This document shows, piece after piece, positions 34,437 through 45,760 of a stretch of DNA of 64,000 nucleotides. The position numbers were made by a program, and so were the translations under genes. Within the stretch, counting starts at the first letter, position 1. Each line of letters opens with the position of its first letter. The DNA comes from Craterostigma plantagineum (Eukaryota > Streptophyta > Magnoliopsida > Lamiales > Linderniaceae), in NCBI GenBank assembly GCA_027422505.1, contig JAPQWV010000417.1:1-64000 (forward strand), given 5' to 3'. The notes beneath the pieces are model-generated. The model ran no database searches. It was not told where the DNA came from and saw only the letters and a program-made list of their open reading frames with translations.

Positions 34437-35786
34437 TGACACGCTCAAATACTAGCAAGTGTACTAGGTCGTGCAAGTAGTATAAAACGGACGAAGTCCG
34501 AGTATCGATCCACGAAGACAGCTCGATTAATTCTAAGAAAATATTCCTAATTCTAATTTAAATTAACGGAATTTTTATAGTTTTGATGATTTGATAAAAG
34601 AGATAAAAGACGCAAATAATAAAATAAACGCAAATAAAACAGATAGGATAGATCAGTTGACGACGACGTGATCAAGACACATGCTCGGCACAAATTACTC
34701 CTACGCTTTCATGCAATATAATTTATCTAATCATCATGAATCAAGTCAAGGTAGAATTTCCTAACATACGTGCTACTCGTTTGTCCCGCAATAGCAACCC
34801 TACGTAAATAGAGAACCAATCAACTATATGTCTATATGACTGTAGTTCCTATACGTGCCTTCGATCTTCGTGAAATTCCCCGAGTTTAGACGCTTTCGGC
34901 GCCTAAATTATCGGAAACCACACATACGAAACCGAATTCCATCTCTGGTCGGTTTTACGTAGTGGTATTCAATGCTTTGTTCTAATCGGTCTAATCACTT
35001 AGTCCGTCTCATAAACCAATCAATAATCATACGCATGGAGGCCAATCACACGTACGCATATGAAGCACAGACAAAGAATACGTAACTCAAATCATATGAT
35101 TAAATAAAATAATACTTGCATTAACACGTAATCATAATCCGGCCTCACACGGCCTTAATCACAAAAGAAATTAAGCTAGCATATTATACGAAAACGACAA
35201 CGAATCAAAAGAAACCATTGTCGAAAATGAAATATTAAAGATAAGAAATTCGCCCTTTTACGGTGCTCGCGTTGTCTCGCTCTTTGCCGTCGATTATCTT
35301 CGCTCGCAGCCGTCAATTCTTCGATGTTCTCGGTACACTCGGCTCTTCTTTCTGCCGTCAAAAAGCTCCCCTTTATTTCAACTGTGCGTGTTCTATCTAT
35401 AGGGAGGGTAGCCGGCTTTTCTTTCTCAGATTTGATAATATTTGACCTATTAATTATATTTGAATAATTCCTCCTTTATCGCATGATTGTTGGACCAAGT
35501 ATTTCTCCTTCCTTAACATGCTTCACGTGATCTTCTATTCAAAATAATAAAATCTGGTCAATTTGCAAGTTTTGCCCAAGTAATGTAGAATATTGCAAGA
35601 AGATCCTCGAAGATTCAAATCGTTCCAAAAGTGCACTTATTTTCCTTCTGTCGATCTCGTTTGCTCGGATATCTGTCGAAAATAAATCTGAACATAAATA
35701 TAGGATATCGAGGAAATTTTAGGTAAATAACGATCGAAAATACGCTTTTACGGGGTATAAAAATAATATAAATTCCTAACTTATCA
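34437..35786 (-). repeat. Gypsy-B 5' LTR, 1350 bp
   Basis: Twin of 28744-30081 except for a 12 bp insertion/deletion near 35740-35752 (aatacgcttttacgggg here). Immediately to its right is the atccc duplication. Confidence 0.92.
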
Positions 35787-36176
35787 ATCCCCAAATTAAA
35801 AAATTAGGATTCGTCGTAAATTCAAATTCATGGACGAAATCAACAAACTAAGGGAACCCACAATGGTCGTAGCATACATCGAAACACGAGAAACACGAAA
35901 AGTTCAACCCAATCATCCCCAAATTCGTGTCTAATTAGAAAGGAGAGAAAAAAATTACATACGTCATGAGTTTAAGCAAATGTGGGTTATAGAGGCTTAG
36001 GATTTCATTTGTGGACTGCTGTAGTGGGGCGACGGTGGTTTGGGGTGTTTTTGGGGTGGTGGGTGATGGCGTGAGGAGAAATTGCGAGAGAAGAAACAAA
36101 AAACGAGAGAGAGAGGAAGGAAAACGAGAGAGAAGGAAGAAGAAGGGTTGATTAATTTTTTTTATATAAATCCTTG

Positions 36177-36342
36177 TCACGACCATGAAGCGTAAGCTTC
36201 TGGCCGTGAAAAGAGGCAGCAAGCGCCGCTGGGTGAAGTCATGGCCGTGAAGCTTAGGCTTCTGGTTGTGACAAAGCACAACGAGGTACTTCGTTGTGTC
36301 ACGGCCGTGACATGCATGTCATAGGCCGTGAACCTCTTAATA

Positions 36343-36383
<41 letters not shown>

Positions 36384-36520
36384 CATTATTATTGTTATTA
36401 TTATTTTTTACTTTTTTTACCGTAGTGGTCAGTGATGGCTTAAGCCTTGGGCCGTGAAAAGGGACAGTGAGCGAAAGGTAATACATCACGGCCATGAGTC
36501 CTTAAGGACGTGGCCGTGAA
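36177..36520. repeat. Second CACGGCCGTG palindrome array (gypsy-A spacer)
   Basis: Same words as in the LTR (tcacggccgtgacatg, atggccgtgaagctt, taggccgtgaa) plus agcttaggcttctgg repeats. It is split by the microsatellite at 36337-36404. Confidence 0.7.
36337..36404. repeat. (ATT)n microsatellite
   Basis: About 68 bp of att repeats with two interruptions. Confidence 0.95.
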
Positions 36521-36624
36521 CTTTTTTTTTTGTTTTTTTTTAACTAATCTAATGTCTGAGACATATACCTGGGTTGCCTCAAGCGCTTCCTTTACCGTCT
36601 TTAACCGAACGTACCTTTGTTCGC

Positions 36625-37730
36625 TCAGGACGGCTGGAAGTCTAGGTAGAGCACCTCTTTTACGCTCACGTCTTCCTCTCCTCCATGATAGTGCTTCAAC
36701 CTGTGGCTATTGACCTTGAAAGTACCATACTCCATACCTGAAATGTCGACAGTACCGTAAGGGAAAACACGGGTAACAGTGAACGGTCCCGACCAACGTG
36801 ATCTAAGTTTGCCAGAAAAAAGCCAAAGTCGAGAGTTAAATAGGAGGACATGGTCTCCTTCCTGAAACTCTCTCCTTGCCTAATTTTCTTGTCATGGTAA
36901 GCTTTTGAGCGTTCCTTATACATTCAAGCGTTATCGTAAGCCAATAAACGCCACTCGTGTAACTCGTTGACTTTGAGTTGCCGCTTTCCGCTGGCTTCTC
37001 ATAAATCAAGATTCAAGCACTTGATCGCGCAATAAGCCTTATGCTCGATTTCTACAAGAAGGTGGCACGCCTTCCCATATACCAATCTATACGGTGTAGT
37101 GCTTATAGGTGTCTTATATGCAGTTCTATAAGCCCAAAGTGCATCGGTCAACTTATTCGCCCACTCCCTACGATTCCCTTCTATTGTCTTTTCTAGCGTT
37201 TCAACTCACGGTTCACTACATCGACCTGACCTGTAGCTTGAGGATGGTAAGGGGTGGATAGGCTATGTCGAACACCATAACGCTCTAATGTACGTGCAAA
37301 CTAGGTGTTACAAAATGTGTACCCCTATGACTAATGATGCATATAGGTGCCCCAAATCGTGAAAATAATGCTCGTAAGAATCTAACGACTACCCTAACGT
37401 CGTTCGTGGGCGACGCTTGCGCCTCGGCCCACTTGGACACGTAATCCACACCGACTAGGATGTAGTTGTTATTATATGAGCTAGGAAATGGACCCATGAA
37501 ATCTGTACCCCATATGTAAAAAATCTGACATACCAGAATGAAGTTCTGGGGCATTTCATCGCGTTTGAGAGATTACCTGCGCGCTGACAACCTTTGGGCG
37601 TCCTTGAAATCGTGGGCCAGTACGCTCTCCAGCACCTTCTGAGTGGTTCTGTTGGCTGCAAAATGCCCTCCGGTCGGTCCGTTGTGGCAATGCCTAAGAA
37701 TTTGTGTCGTCTCGAGGAAGAAGACACATC
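36625..37730 (-). pseudogene. Gypsy-A integrase
   Basis: After a remnant of the zinc-binding domain (GGHFAANRTTQKVLES near 37655-37700), the core reads [11 protein letters not shown] and [16 protein letters not shown] (first acidic residue), then a degraded IISHRGTHF where the family has ISDxGTHF, so the second catalytic Asp is replaced by His. Further down [20 protein letters not shown] and [20 protein letters not shown] are legible across frameshifts, and the C-terminal [12 protein letters not shown] and [13 protein letters not shown] mark the end of pol near 36625. Frameshifts and the catalytic change make it inactive. Confidence 0.8.
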
Positions 37731-39040
37731 GCCATATCACCTGGTCCACACATCGCCTGAAAAGATACAGATCTTCCCAAAAGTAGTACTTCAGGTCAGA
37801 AAAGAATTTCTTCTTTTGCTGATGTGTACTCCTTTAGTAAGGCCCTTGCAACAAGATAGTTGGCAAAATCTGCAAACCATAGGGTATCGTCACTCAACAC
37901 CTGTATCGAGTATAAATGTTCATCTGGGAATGTATCTTGTCTCGCACTTCTGTCCTTATGGTATATCTCGGTCTCCTTCAGTCGAGAGAGGTGATCCTTC
38001 TTAGTCGTCGTGTAATTGGCCTAGGCCGCGTCTAGCGTCTTACTTGCATAGTAGATCGGCCTAAAATGGTTGTCCTTGTGCTGCCCTAGCACGGCTCCAA
38101 CTGCATAATCACTAGCATCGCACATTAGTTCAAAGGGCAGCCCCCAGTTGGGGGCTACCATAATAGGTGCTGCAATAAGTCGCTCCTTAAGCAAATTAAA
38201 TGCATGCAAGCACTCATCATGAAACTCAAATGGAGCATCTTTTTTTAGCAATCTAGACATGGGTCTTGCAATCTTAGAAAAATCCTTAATAAACCTACGA
38301 TAAAACCCAGCATATCCAAGAAAACTCCTAATCGACTTCACGTTCGAGGGCACGAGCAACTTTTCTATCGTCTCTAACTTATCTGGGTCCACTTTGATTC
38401 CTTTAGAGGAAATCTTATGGTCCAGAACTATGCCCTCTCGAACTATAAAGTGGCACTTTTCACAATTAAGTGCCAAGTTTGTTCCTCGCATCGTGCGAGT
38501 ACGAGCTTCAAATTTGATAAGCATACATCGAACGACGAACCAAACACAAAAAAATCATCCATAAATAACTTCATTACCTCACCTACCAGTTCGTCGAATA
38601 AGGTCGTCATGCATCGCTAGAAGGGGTTGGGGCATTGCAAAGACCGAATGGCATTCTTCGGTACGCGAACGTCCCGAACGGGCATGTGAATGTGGTCTTC
38701 TCCTGGACCTCGGGTGCTATGGGAATCTGCAGATAACCTGACAAGCCATCAAGAAACCAATAAAATGAGTGACAAGATAATTTTTCTAACAGCTGATCAA
38801 TGAATGGTAAAGGGAAACGATCCTTTCTAGTGGTGTCGTTCAACTTCCGGTAGTCGATACAGACGTGCCACCCAGTCACGGTCCTTATCGGAATTAGTTC
38901 GTTCTTCTCATTGGCGACGACCGTCATGCCTCCTTTCTTTGGGACCACATGGACCGGATTGACCCATGCGAAGTCTGAAATGGGATAGATCATCCCCGCG
39001 TCTAGCAACTTGATCACCTCCTTCTTGACGAAGCCTTCAT
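37731..39040 (-). pseudogene. Gypsy-A reverse transcriptase and truncated RNase H
   Basis: The finger and palm motifs are legible: VVPKKGGMTVV, CIDYRKLNDTTRKDRFPLPF, FGTFAYRRMPFGLCNAP and the catalytic FMDDF near 38545. A frameshift near 38605 follows the NAP motif. The thumb and connection (SFLGYAGFYRRFIKDFSKIA) lead to RNase H (CDASDYAVGAVLGQ). RNase H then breaks: a TAG replaces the Gln of a conserved AAQANY segment at 38021, and YTTTKK is joined directly to DHLSRL, so about 80 residues of the RNase H core are deleted. This deletion alone disables the copy. Confidence 0.85.
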
Positions 39041-39041
39041 A

Positions 39042-40116
39042 TTAGGATTGAGGCGCCTTTGACGTTGAGCGACCGGCTTGAAATCGTCCTTCATGAAGAT
39101 CAAGAACTGGCCCTTCTGTCCGTCGTCGAGGCTTGATGAGATGATTACTGGTAGCCCTCCGTTGCTGCTGAGAAATGCGTACTCGAGGTGGTAGGACTGG
39201 TGGCTCCTCGACCGAGCTCTTTTCCTTGTCCTCTTCGCTGCTCTCGTCGATGGCTATGATGGGCTCGTCGATCTCCTCCCCACACTCATCGATCGCCATA
39301 ATGGTGTGCATACCCTGCTCGTCGACCTGTGACAGACCTTGCACAAAAAAGAGGAAATCATGCTCAAAGACGTCTAAAAAATAACCATTATCATCTTGCT
39401 CATTACTCTTTTTCATCAAGTCGGCCATATTAAATGTAACTTTTTCTCCATCTACCGTCAAAGTTAGTGTCCCATTCCTAACATCTATCATGGTCTCTCC
39501 CGTAGTTAAGAATGGTCTACCTAAAATCAGGGGGACATTATCATCCTCTTCCATGTCTACGAAATCAGCAGGGATCATAAATTTATCGACCTTGACTAGA
39601 ACATCCTCGATAACACCTCGAGGGTACTTTAACGATCTATCAGCTAACTGTAGGCTCATCCTAGTGGGTCGTGATTCACCTAATCCTAAGCGCTTAAACA
39701 TGGAATATGGCATTAAATTGATGCTATCACCTAGATCAGCTAAAGCACGCTTACTTACTAAATCACCTATAAGATAGGAAATAGTAAAACTCTCTGGGTC
39801 CTTAAGCTTCTTCGGGATCTTGCTTTGGAGTATCGCCGAACACTCCTCGCAGGCATACTGTGGAAATGTGTTCGAGCTTCCTTCTATTCTTCAGCAGGTC
39901 CTTCAGAAACTTGGCGAAGCTGGGCATCTGCGTAATAGACTCAACAAACGGTAAGTTAATATGCAGTTCCTTACACAAACTCATAAATTTACTAAACGGC
40001 GCCTCGTCTTTGTCCTCTTCAACCGAGCTGGGTAAGGGATCTTCGGCTGGTATGGCTTCACTGGTGGCCGTTCGATCTATTTCGCCTTTTCCTTTTCGGG
40101 CTCGACCTTCTCCTTC
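39042..40116 (-). pseudogene. Gypsy-A gag C-terminus and protease
   Basis: The right end begins inside gag, next to the copia-C LTR (VKPYQPKIPYPARLK segment near 40040-40090), followed by ELHINLPFVESITQMPSFAK. The protease active-site segment LADLGDSINLMPYS is at about 39705-39750. LADRSLKYPRGVIEDVLVKV and LILGRPFLTTGETMIDV follow. A Glu-rich linker leads toward reverse transcriptase. The frame is interrupted near 39800-39850 and at 39042. Compared with gypsy-B, the first 300 or so gag residues are missing. Confidence 0.8.
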
Positions 40117-40467
40117 TGTTAGGTCATACGATTAACAACTCTATTATCCTAGGCATGAATTCTAAGCAATTCGATGATAAGGATCGACATTGAAATTCGA
40201 TCGAAAAACTCAAATGAAGAACAAGAGAGAGAATTCGAGTAGAGTGAGAAAGTTACTATTGTTTCTCTCTCTAGAAATTGAATTGCAAGCCTTTCGGATC
40301 AATTTCCAAAAGTTTCCCTATTTAGCACAATTCGTTTACATGTATTTATACCAAACAAACTTGGTATAAATATCAAACTAGTCCTAATCTAAGGACTACT
40401 ATACAAACCCCCCTAATTACAAGGACAACTTAATAAAATCAAGCACAATTAAAATATATACTCTACA
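40117..40467 (-). repeat. Copia-C 3' LTR
   Basis: Starts tgttaggtcatacg and ends actctaca on the plus strand. It is highly similar to 55479-55829 with scattered substitutions and small balancing indels. Confidence 0.92.
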
Positions 40468-40479
40468 ATCTCCCCCTTT
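40468..40479 (-). promoter_or_regulatory. Copia-C polypurine tract
   Basis: Minus strand aaagggggagat directly precedes the 3' LTR. Confidence 0.85.
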
Positions 40480-40518
40480 GTGCTTGATTGCGTTTCCGCG
40501 CTGTTTGTCCTCGTCGGG

Positions 40519-43500
40519 CTAGTACGATCTGCGCAAGCCTAGCGCATACTCAAAGTTTCTAAGAGTTTCCCTTAGCTTCAGGCACTCCTCGATGTCGTCT
40601 AACAACTCCATCAGGAGCGGCTGTTCTCTCACAAACCTGTGGATCCTCAGCATTGTATCTCTATTAATTTCTTCCAACCTCTGCTCCATATTCCTCCTGA
40701 TGACCTTGAGCGTCCCATCGCAAAACTTATGAATCTCAGTCTTCAGCATCATCCTAGTCTTCTTGGCAATTGGATTGTGGTAGGTGATGCCTAGGACTGA
40801 GCTGATGTGCACTGATTGCTTGGAAGCCCTTCGATCTCAGGTCCTTTGTTGAGTGGTTCGGCCATGTTGACCTTCTTCATGTTGCTCTCCAGAGCCATCT
40901 GAAGGTCATGCACTGCAAAGTATTTGACTTGGCGCATCATGAACCGGTAGAGCCCTTCGAGGCCTTCTTTCTTGACGAAGCCTTGAGGACCTTTGTACTT
41001 CTCCACGTACAGGTGATAGAGGTTGTATACCTCGTCGGCAGGGAGATACGGAAGGTCACTATCTTTTAGTTCCTCTCGGGTTCTGTCCACTCGCTCAATA
41101 AAATATATTGGGGTTGAAAGTCCTCATTTGGCACAGTAGATAGTGAGAGTTGGCAAATTGGGGAGAGACTCTTATAATGACTCTTGACTTGTCCTTTAGT
41201 CATCCCCAGCCTTACGTTAGGTCCTAGTTGAGTCAGCGTCCAGAGGTAAGTCATCCTCTTCTGCTGATCCCAATGAGAGATCCCTCTCAGCTCAAACTCG
41301 TTCAGCTTTTTTATTCTGTTCGGTGACCTCCAAATATTCTCACGGACTTCTTCGAGGAAGGGTATCTCTATTCGGATATTTTCCCACGGCGTATCGATCC
41401 GAACGGTCCCTGGCATTTGTCTTGTGGGGGAAACTGCTCGTTGCATGATCAGCTCTGAAAGCCCTATGGGATCTTGTTCGTGGTCTACGCCTTCCTGAAG
41501 TTCGTCGTCCGAGGTCCACCGAAGCTTGTTGCAAAATTTGTCGAACTTCCTTGAGCCGTTGTGCTTGATGCTCCTCGGGCATAAATGGGTCGCCCACTGT
41601 TCTTCAAAAATGAATTTGTCGAGAAATTCATGTGGGTTGACGCCGTGTCCTGAAGGGCCCGGTTGTTCTGGAGCTGTTGAGGGAGTAGCTTGGGTTTGTG
41701 CCAGAGCTACGAGCATCGCATCACTTGCTTCTTCTTCCGAAAGCAAGGGGCTTGAGTAGATCGGTGGTGTGGGCGAAGGTGTCCGGAGGTGAAAGGTTGG
41801 TGGGTCGATATGGGTTAGAGTGGTGGTGCGGTGCGTGGTGTGGGTGGTTTGTGTTTGGGTTTGAGTTTGGGTTTCACCTGCTCCAGCGCTTGTTTGCGTT
41901 GCGCCCGAGCCTTGTCCTTGGCCACTAGTAGATGTCCGTGGCCTCTTCTCCCCCTCATGATGGTCCTGATCGTCAGGATCGTCATGTCTGTGCCTTGGGC
42001 AAGAGCTTTGGCCTCGACAAGTTTCAGTCAGTGGCTCAGGATGATCCACCAATCGCCTATAAAGAGATTCTTCCTGAGGCGACCGGATGGAGAGGTCGAT
42101 CAGGCGGGCGAGTAAGATGTCGTGGAGCTCGGTCATTGGGATGGTATATGGGTTGATGAGGATGGATAAATTATGTAGAGGGTCAGTGGGTGTGGGTTGT
42201 GGAGGTGTGAGGTTGGGCTGTGACGAGGTGCCTTCGGAGACAGGTGCTTTCCCGGTGTCTCTGCGGGATGTCTCTATGGCAGCAAGAACTCTCTCCATTA
42301 TTTTGTCTTCAAGCGATGGAACTGCAGCGGAGAGAGCGACCTAGAATTACTCGTTCGTCACAAATGGTGCGGACGCCTCCTTGGATGTACCAGGACGACT
42401 GATGTCGCCTGTTATCAACCCTTGAGTAGACACCGGGTCCTCAGGTTGGCTCACAGTCACTGAAGGTTGTGACCGTATGAGACTTCCACCCAATCCTCGA
42501 GTCGAATCTTGAAGATTCTCCTCTATGGGTGTTAAGACAGGCTCGGGTTGGGCCTGAGAACCAGACACCGGTAGATGTGTTTGCGGCTAAAGATTGAGCG
42601 AAGAAGTGCCGACAACACTTGTAGAAGTTGTCAGCACGGTATCTGGTGCGGTGGTGACGGCGGATAAGAGGGACTCCATTTGTATACTGAGTCGTCTGGG
42701 AGTCCGTCTTATCAGGCTAATCTCCTCATCTGACTCCGTATCGGATGAGGTAGCTGTGTGAGGAGAGGGTTCATGCTCCATGTCCTCATGAGCCTGTTCC
42801 GTCACCAATGGAAGTGAACTTTGCCCCATTTCAGCCTCGGGCTGTGCTTCTTGTAGAGGAGCCTCCTCGATAGGCTCTTCAAGCACGCCTACATGTACGG
42901 GCACTTTCACTTGTAGTTCGTGTTCAGGAGCCTCGAGCGCCATCTTGGTAGCTACGACGTCTATTAATGAATCATCCACGTCGAGCATTTGCACTTCGAC
43001 CAGAGGTGGCTCCTGTTCAAGCTCCTGAGCGACGTCATCAATCATCGTGTCCTCAGGGCTTTGGTGTTGTTGCGGTTGGGGAGGGCTAACTCCAAAATCT
43101 GTCGGGGGCCCTCTAATCATCTCCTCGATGAAGTGATTCTCCCGACAGTAAGTGCGGTATACGTCTCCTCTGGGATCAGCGAGACGTAGAAGGTTGAGTG
43201 GAATGGGCATTGAAGGCTGAGCTAGGTCTACCAGCCTTGGGTTGTGGAAGAACTTGAGCCTTGGTGGCTGATATTTTCCTCCCGGAGGCAGGCGAGGAAT
43301 GTTCTGCTCGTGCATCTCCATATGTTGGCGGATGCTGACGGAGAACCATCTCGCATACGGCACGTTTTTGGACCTTTTGTTCTATTTTTGTTCTGTTCTG
43401 CTAGATCGTTCCAGATCAGTTGAGCGAAATCTTAATTCCACGAGAACACAACTCCGTGAAATATCCGGAGGATGTGGCCGTTGCCTTTGTCGAAGCCTGC

Positions 43501-43881
43501 ATGCTTCGGGGATAGACACTTATTTATAATCCCAAATAGTGTATTCCATGGATGGGGAATCCCGTTGCTCTGCATCTGAGCTAGCTTGGTGAGCGGTGGA
43601 CGGTACCCCATCTGGAGGAAATCATGCACCAGTTCTGCATCTGATGGGAGGGGGTCGTAGTTTGGCTGTGAGGGAGGTCGAGCAGAATTCTGAATTCGTT
43701 CTTGTCCATGCCTTGTCCCTACAATCGTGGTAAAGTGGTATGCCCCGTCCAAGATGAGGCTCTTGATCATCCCCCAAAACTGCTGGAGGTAGACCATCGG
43801 TACTGATGCCGTCACTGTTAGTGCATGCCATAGTGGATGGACTTGCAGAATGGACACGATAATGTCATCTGGACACCGCAA
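40519..43881 (-). pseudogene. Copia-C extra ORF downstream of RNase H
   Basis: The N-terminal part (43432-43881) has ALTVTASVPMVYLQQFW and HPWNTLFGIINKCLSPKHAGFD, hallmarks of an additional ORF in some plant copia elements (ALTATADVP-LYLQQFW type); its function is unknown. After a frameshift near 43400, one phase runs from 43363 to 41066 with only three in-frame stops (near 42587 and two near 42347), coding a Pro/Gln/Glu-rich middle. A further shift near 41080 leads to the conserved end: AVHDLQMALESN, GITYHNPIAKKT, EIHKFCDGTL and LRNFEYALGLRRSY. The original product was about 1,100 residues. It sits in sense orientation, in the place of an envelope-like gene, but no transmembrane segment is evident. 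Confidence 0.75.
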
Positions 43882-43959
43882 GGTGTTCAGGTCTAACTGG
43901 AAGTTCGTGTCGTGGACGTTGAGATATAAAGCCTTCTCGTAAATGTGGTTGTATGTAGA

Positions 43960-45760
43960 GTATTAATCCATCTGAAACATAAAAGATATAAAACGTTCAT
44001 TAGTTCAAAATGTAATTTTAGTCGAAAATTGATTTAATTTCATCAAACTATAATATTGTATCAAGTCATGACATGCTTGATGAATTTTGAATTGAAATCG
44101 TGTAGTATTCATATGGTATGATTGATTTTGAAAAATGTAATGGAATGATAGTAATTTCGAAATAAACATATAACGCGTGAAAAGCGTTCGAAACTTTTCT
44201 AAGTATTTGATCGCGGAAATGTCACTGTTCATGCCGAGACATTTTTCGCTCGAAAATTTTGATTTTCAAATTGATTTCTTAAGCATTGATTTCAATTGAA
44301 ATAACTCTGCTTAATTTTGCGATCGAAAATTTTATTCGCTATTTAAAACTACAGTGAAGAAGACTTAGAAATTTTTCTAAGTTTGTTTTGACCTTAAGAC
44401 ATGATACTGTAGCCGAGAAATTTTACGATCGAGAAAAATTTCCGTGTAAATTTTCGATCGAGAAATTGGGTTTCCGAGTAAATTTACAATTTGAAAATTT
44501 TTCGCGCGTGAATAAAATTTTTCGCTATGAAAATTAACGAGCGAGAAAGTATTTCGATTTTTTAAAAGATTTTCGCTGTTAAATTTTATGATCGAGAACA
44601 TTGCCAACGATAAACTAAGTCAACCATCGAGAAAATTCTCAATCGATCAAAGTTTCACGGCATGTTTTTACGATCGAGAAATTTTATTTTCAAAAGAAAT
44701 TTCGCTGCTTAAAATTATCGATCGAGAACCAAATTGAAATCGAAATTTTCGACTGTAAGTTTTGTGCTCGAAAGTTTTTAAAGATATTGCATCTATTTTA
44801 TCGATTCCTCTCAGTAATATTTCGCTCGCATAAAATCAAATTTAGTTTCTCGATTGGACATAAATTTCGATCAACGTTATTTATATTAGTGACTAATTAA
44901 AAATAATTTGCGATCGAAAATCTTTTACGATGCAAACAGTGACTTAATCAAATTAAAGTTCAAGTTTCACTGTTTGCGAGCGAGAAAGTTCTTCGATGCA
45001 TTTAAACCTTTAAACTCCAGTTTAGTCTTATCTGTCAATCGGACACTGATAACGCATGAAATCGAAGATATATTCACCTAACATATTAAAGAAACATCAA
45101 AACTAGTCTATTATGCAGTTTATAACCCATATTTTACTTAGAAACAGACCTATTAAACTACTAACGAGGATTTCGAGTTTACAGAGTATGAGTAGTCGAG
45201 AAATTTTCACAGAATCATGCGAAATATTCAAAATACAGATGCGGATCTACTTTAAATGCACGACAAACCCCAACAGTAGTCAAATCTAAAAGACGAAAAT
45301 CAGTTGAAAAATTGAATTTTTTTTGAAGATTTTGATGTTTGTCTTTTTAGGAGAAGTTTTTCGCTCGAGCAATTTGACTGTTGATTTTTGCGATCGAGGG
45401 TTTTGCATGTATTTAGGGATTTTCGACTGCAACCTAATGATTTCGTTTAGTATGGGCTGATTAGACGTTTTCGCCGCTTAGAGGATTAAGCCCGTTACTG
45501 TTACGATCGAGAAACTTTCGATCGAGAAATTTGATTTGGTTACTGCTGAATTTTCGCTCGACAATTCCGATCGAAAATCTTTTTGGTTCCTGTTTAATTT
45601 TCGCTCATCAATATGAAGGCAAAAATTGCAATTTGGTCCCAAATCAATTTTCGCTCGAGAAACTGCAACTGAAGATTACAAATTCGCCCGAATTTCTCGA
45701 TAGTAAGTTTTCCTTAATATTTCAGATTGATCCTAACTTTTAAGAATAGACCACAGAATT
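43960..45760 (-). repeat. Copia-C spacer dense in CGATCGAGAAA words
   Basis: No gene. The words gatcgagaaa, gctcgagaaa, gagcgagaaa and their complements (tttctcgatc, ttttcgctcg) recur dozens of times in both orientations. The same words fill the 5' leader at 54490-55460. Confidence 0.7.

Larger units (their letters stand above)
28744..35786 (-). mobile_element. Gypsy-B: non-autonomous Athila-like element, 7043 bp
   Basis: LTRs at 28744-30081 and 34437-35786 start tgacacgctc and end aacttatca. The 5 bp target duplication is perfect (atccc, 28739-28743 and 35787-35791). The tRNA-Asp primer site and polypurine tract are present. The 4.36 kb internal region encodes only gag and protease; no reverse transcriptase or integrase is found. 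The target is the gypsy-A spacer between pol and the extra ORF, so gypsy-B is younger. It would need enzymes from a relative such as gypsy-D. Confidence 0.93.
35792..36620 (-). other. Gypsy-A non-coding spacer, right of gypsy-B
   Basis: Region between the pol end and the extra ORF. It includes a Ser/Arg-rich purine patch near 36060-36140, the palindrome array and a trinucleotide microsatellite. No supported frame. Confidence 0.6.

Noticed and set aside
41526..42344. Several overlapping plus-strand frames
   Set aside because: All antisense to the low-complexity middle of the copia-C extra ORF.
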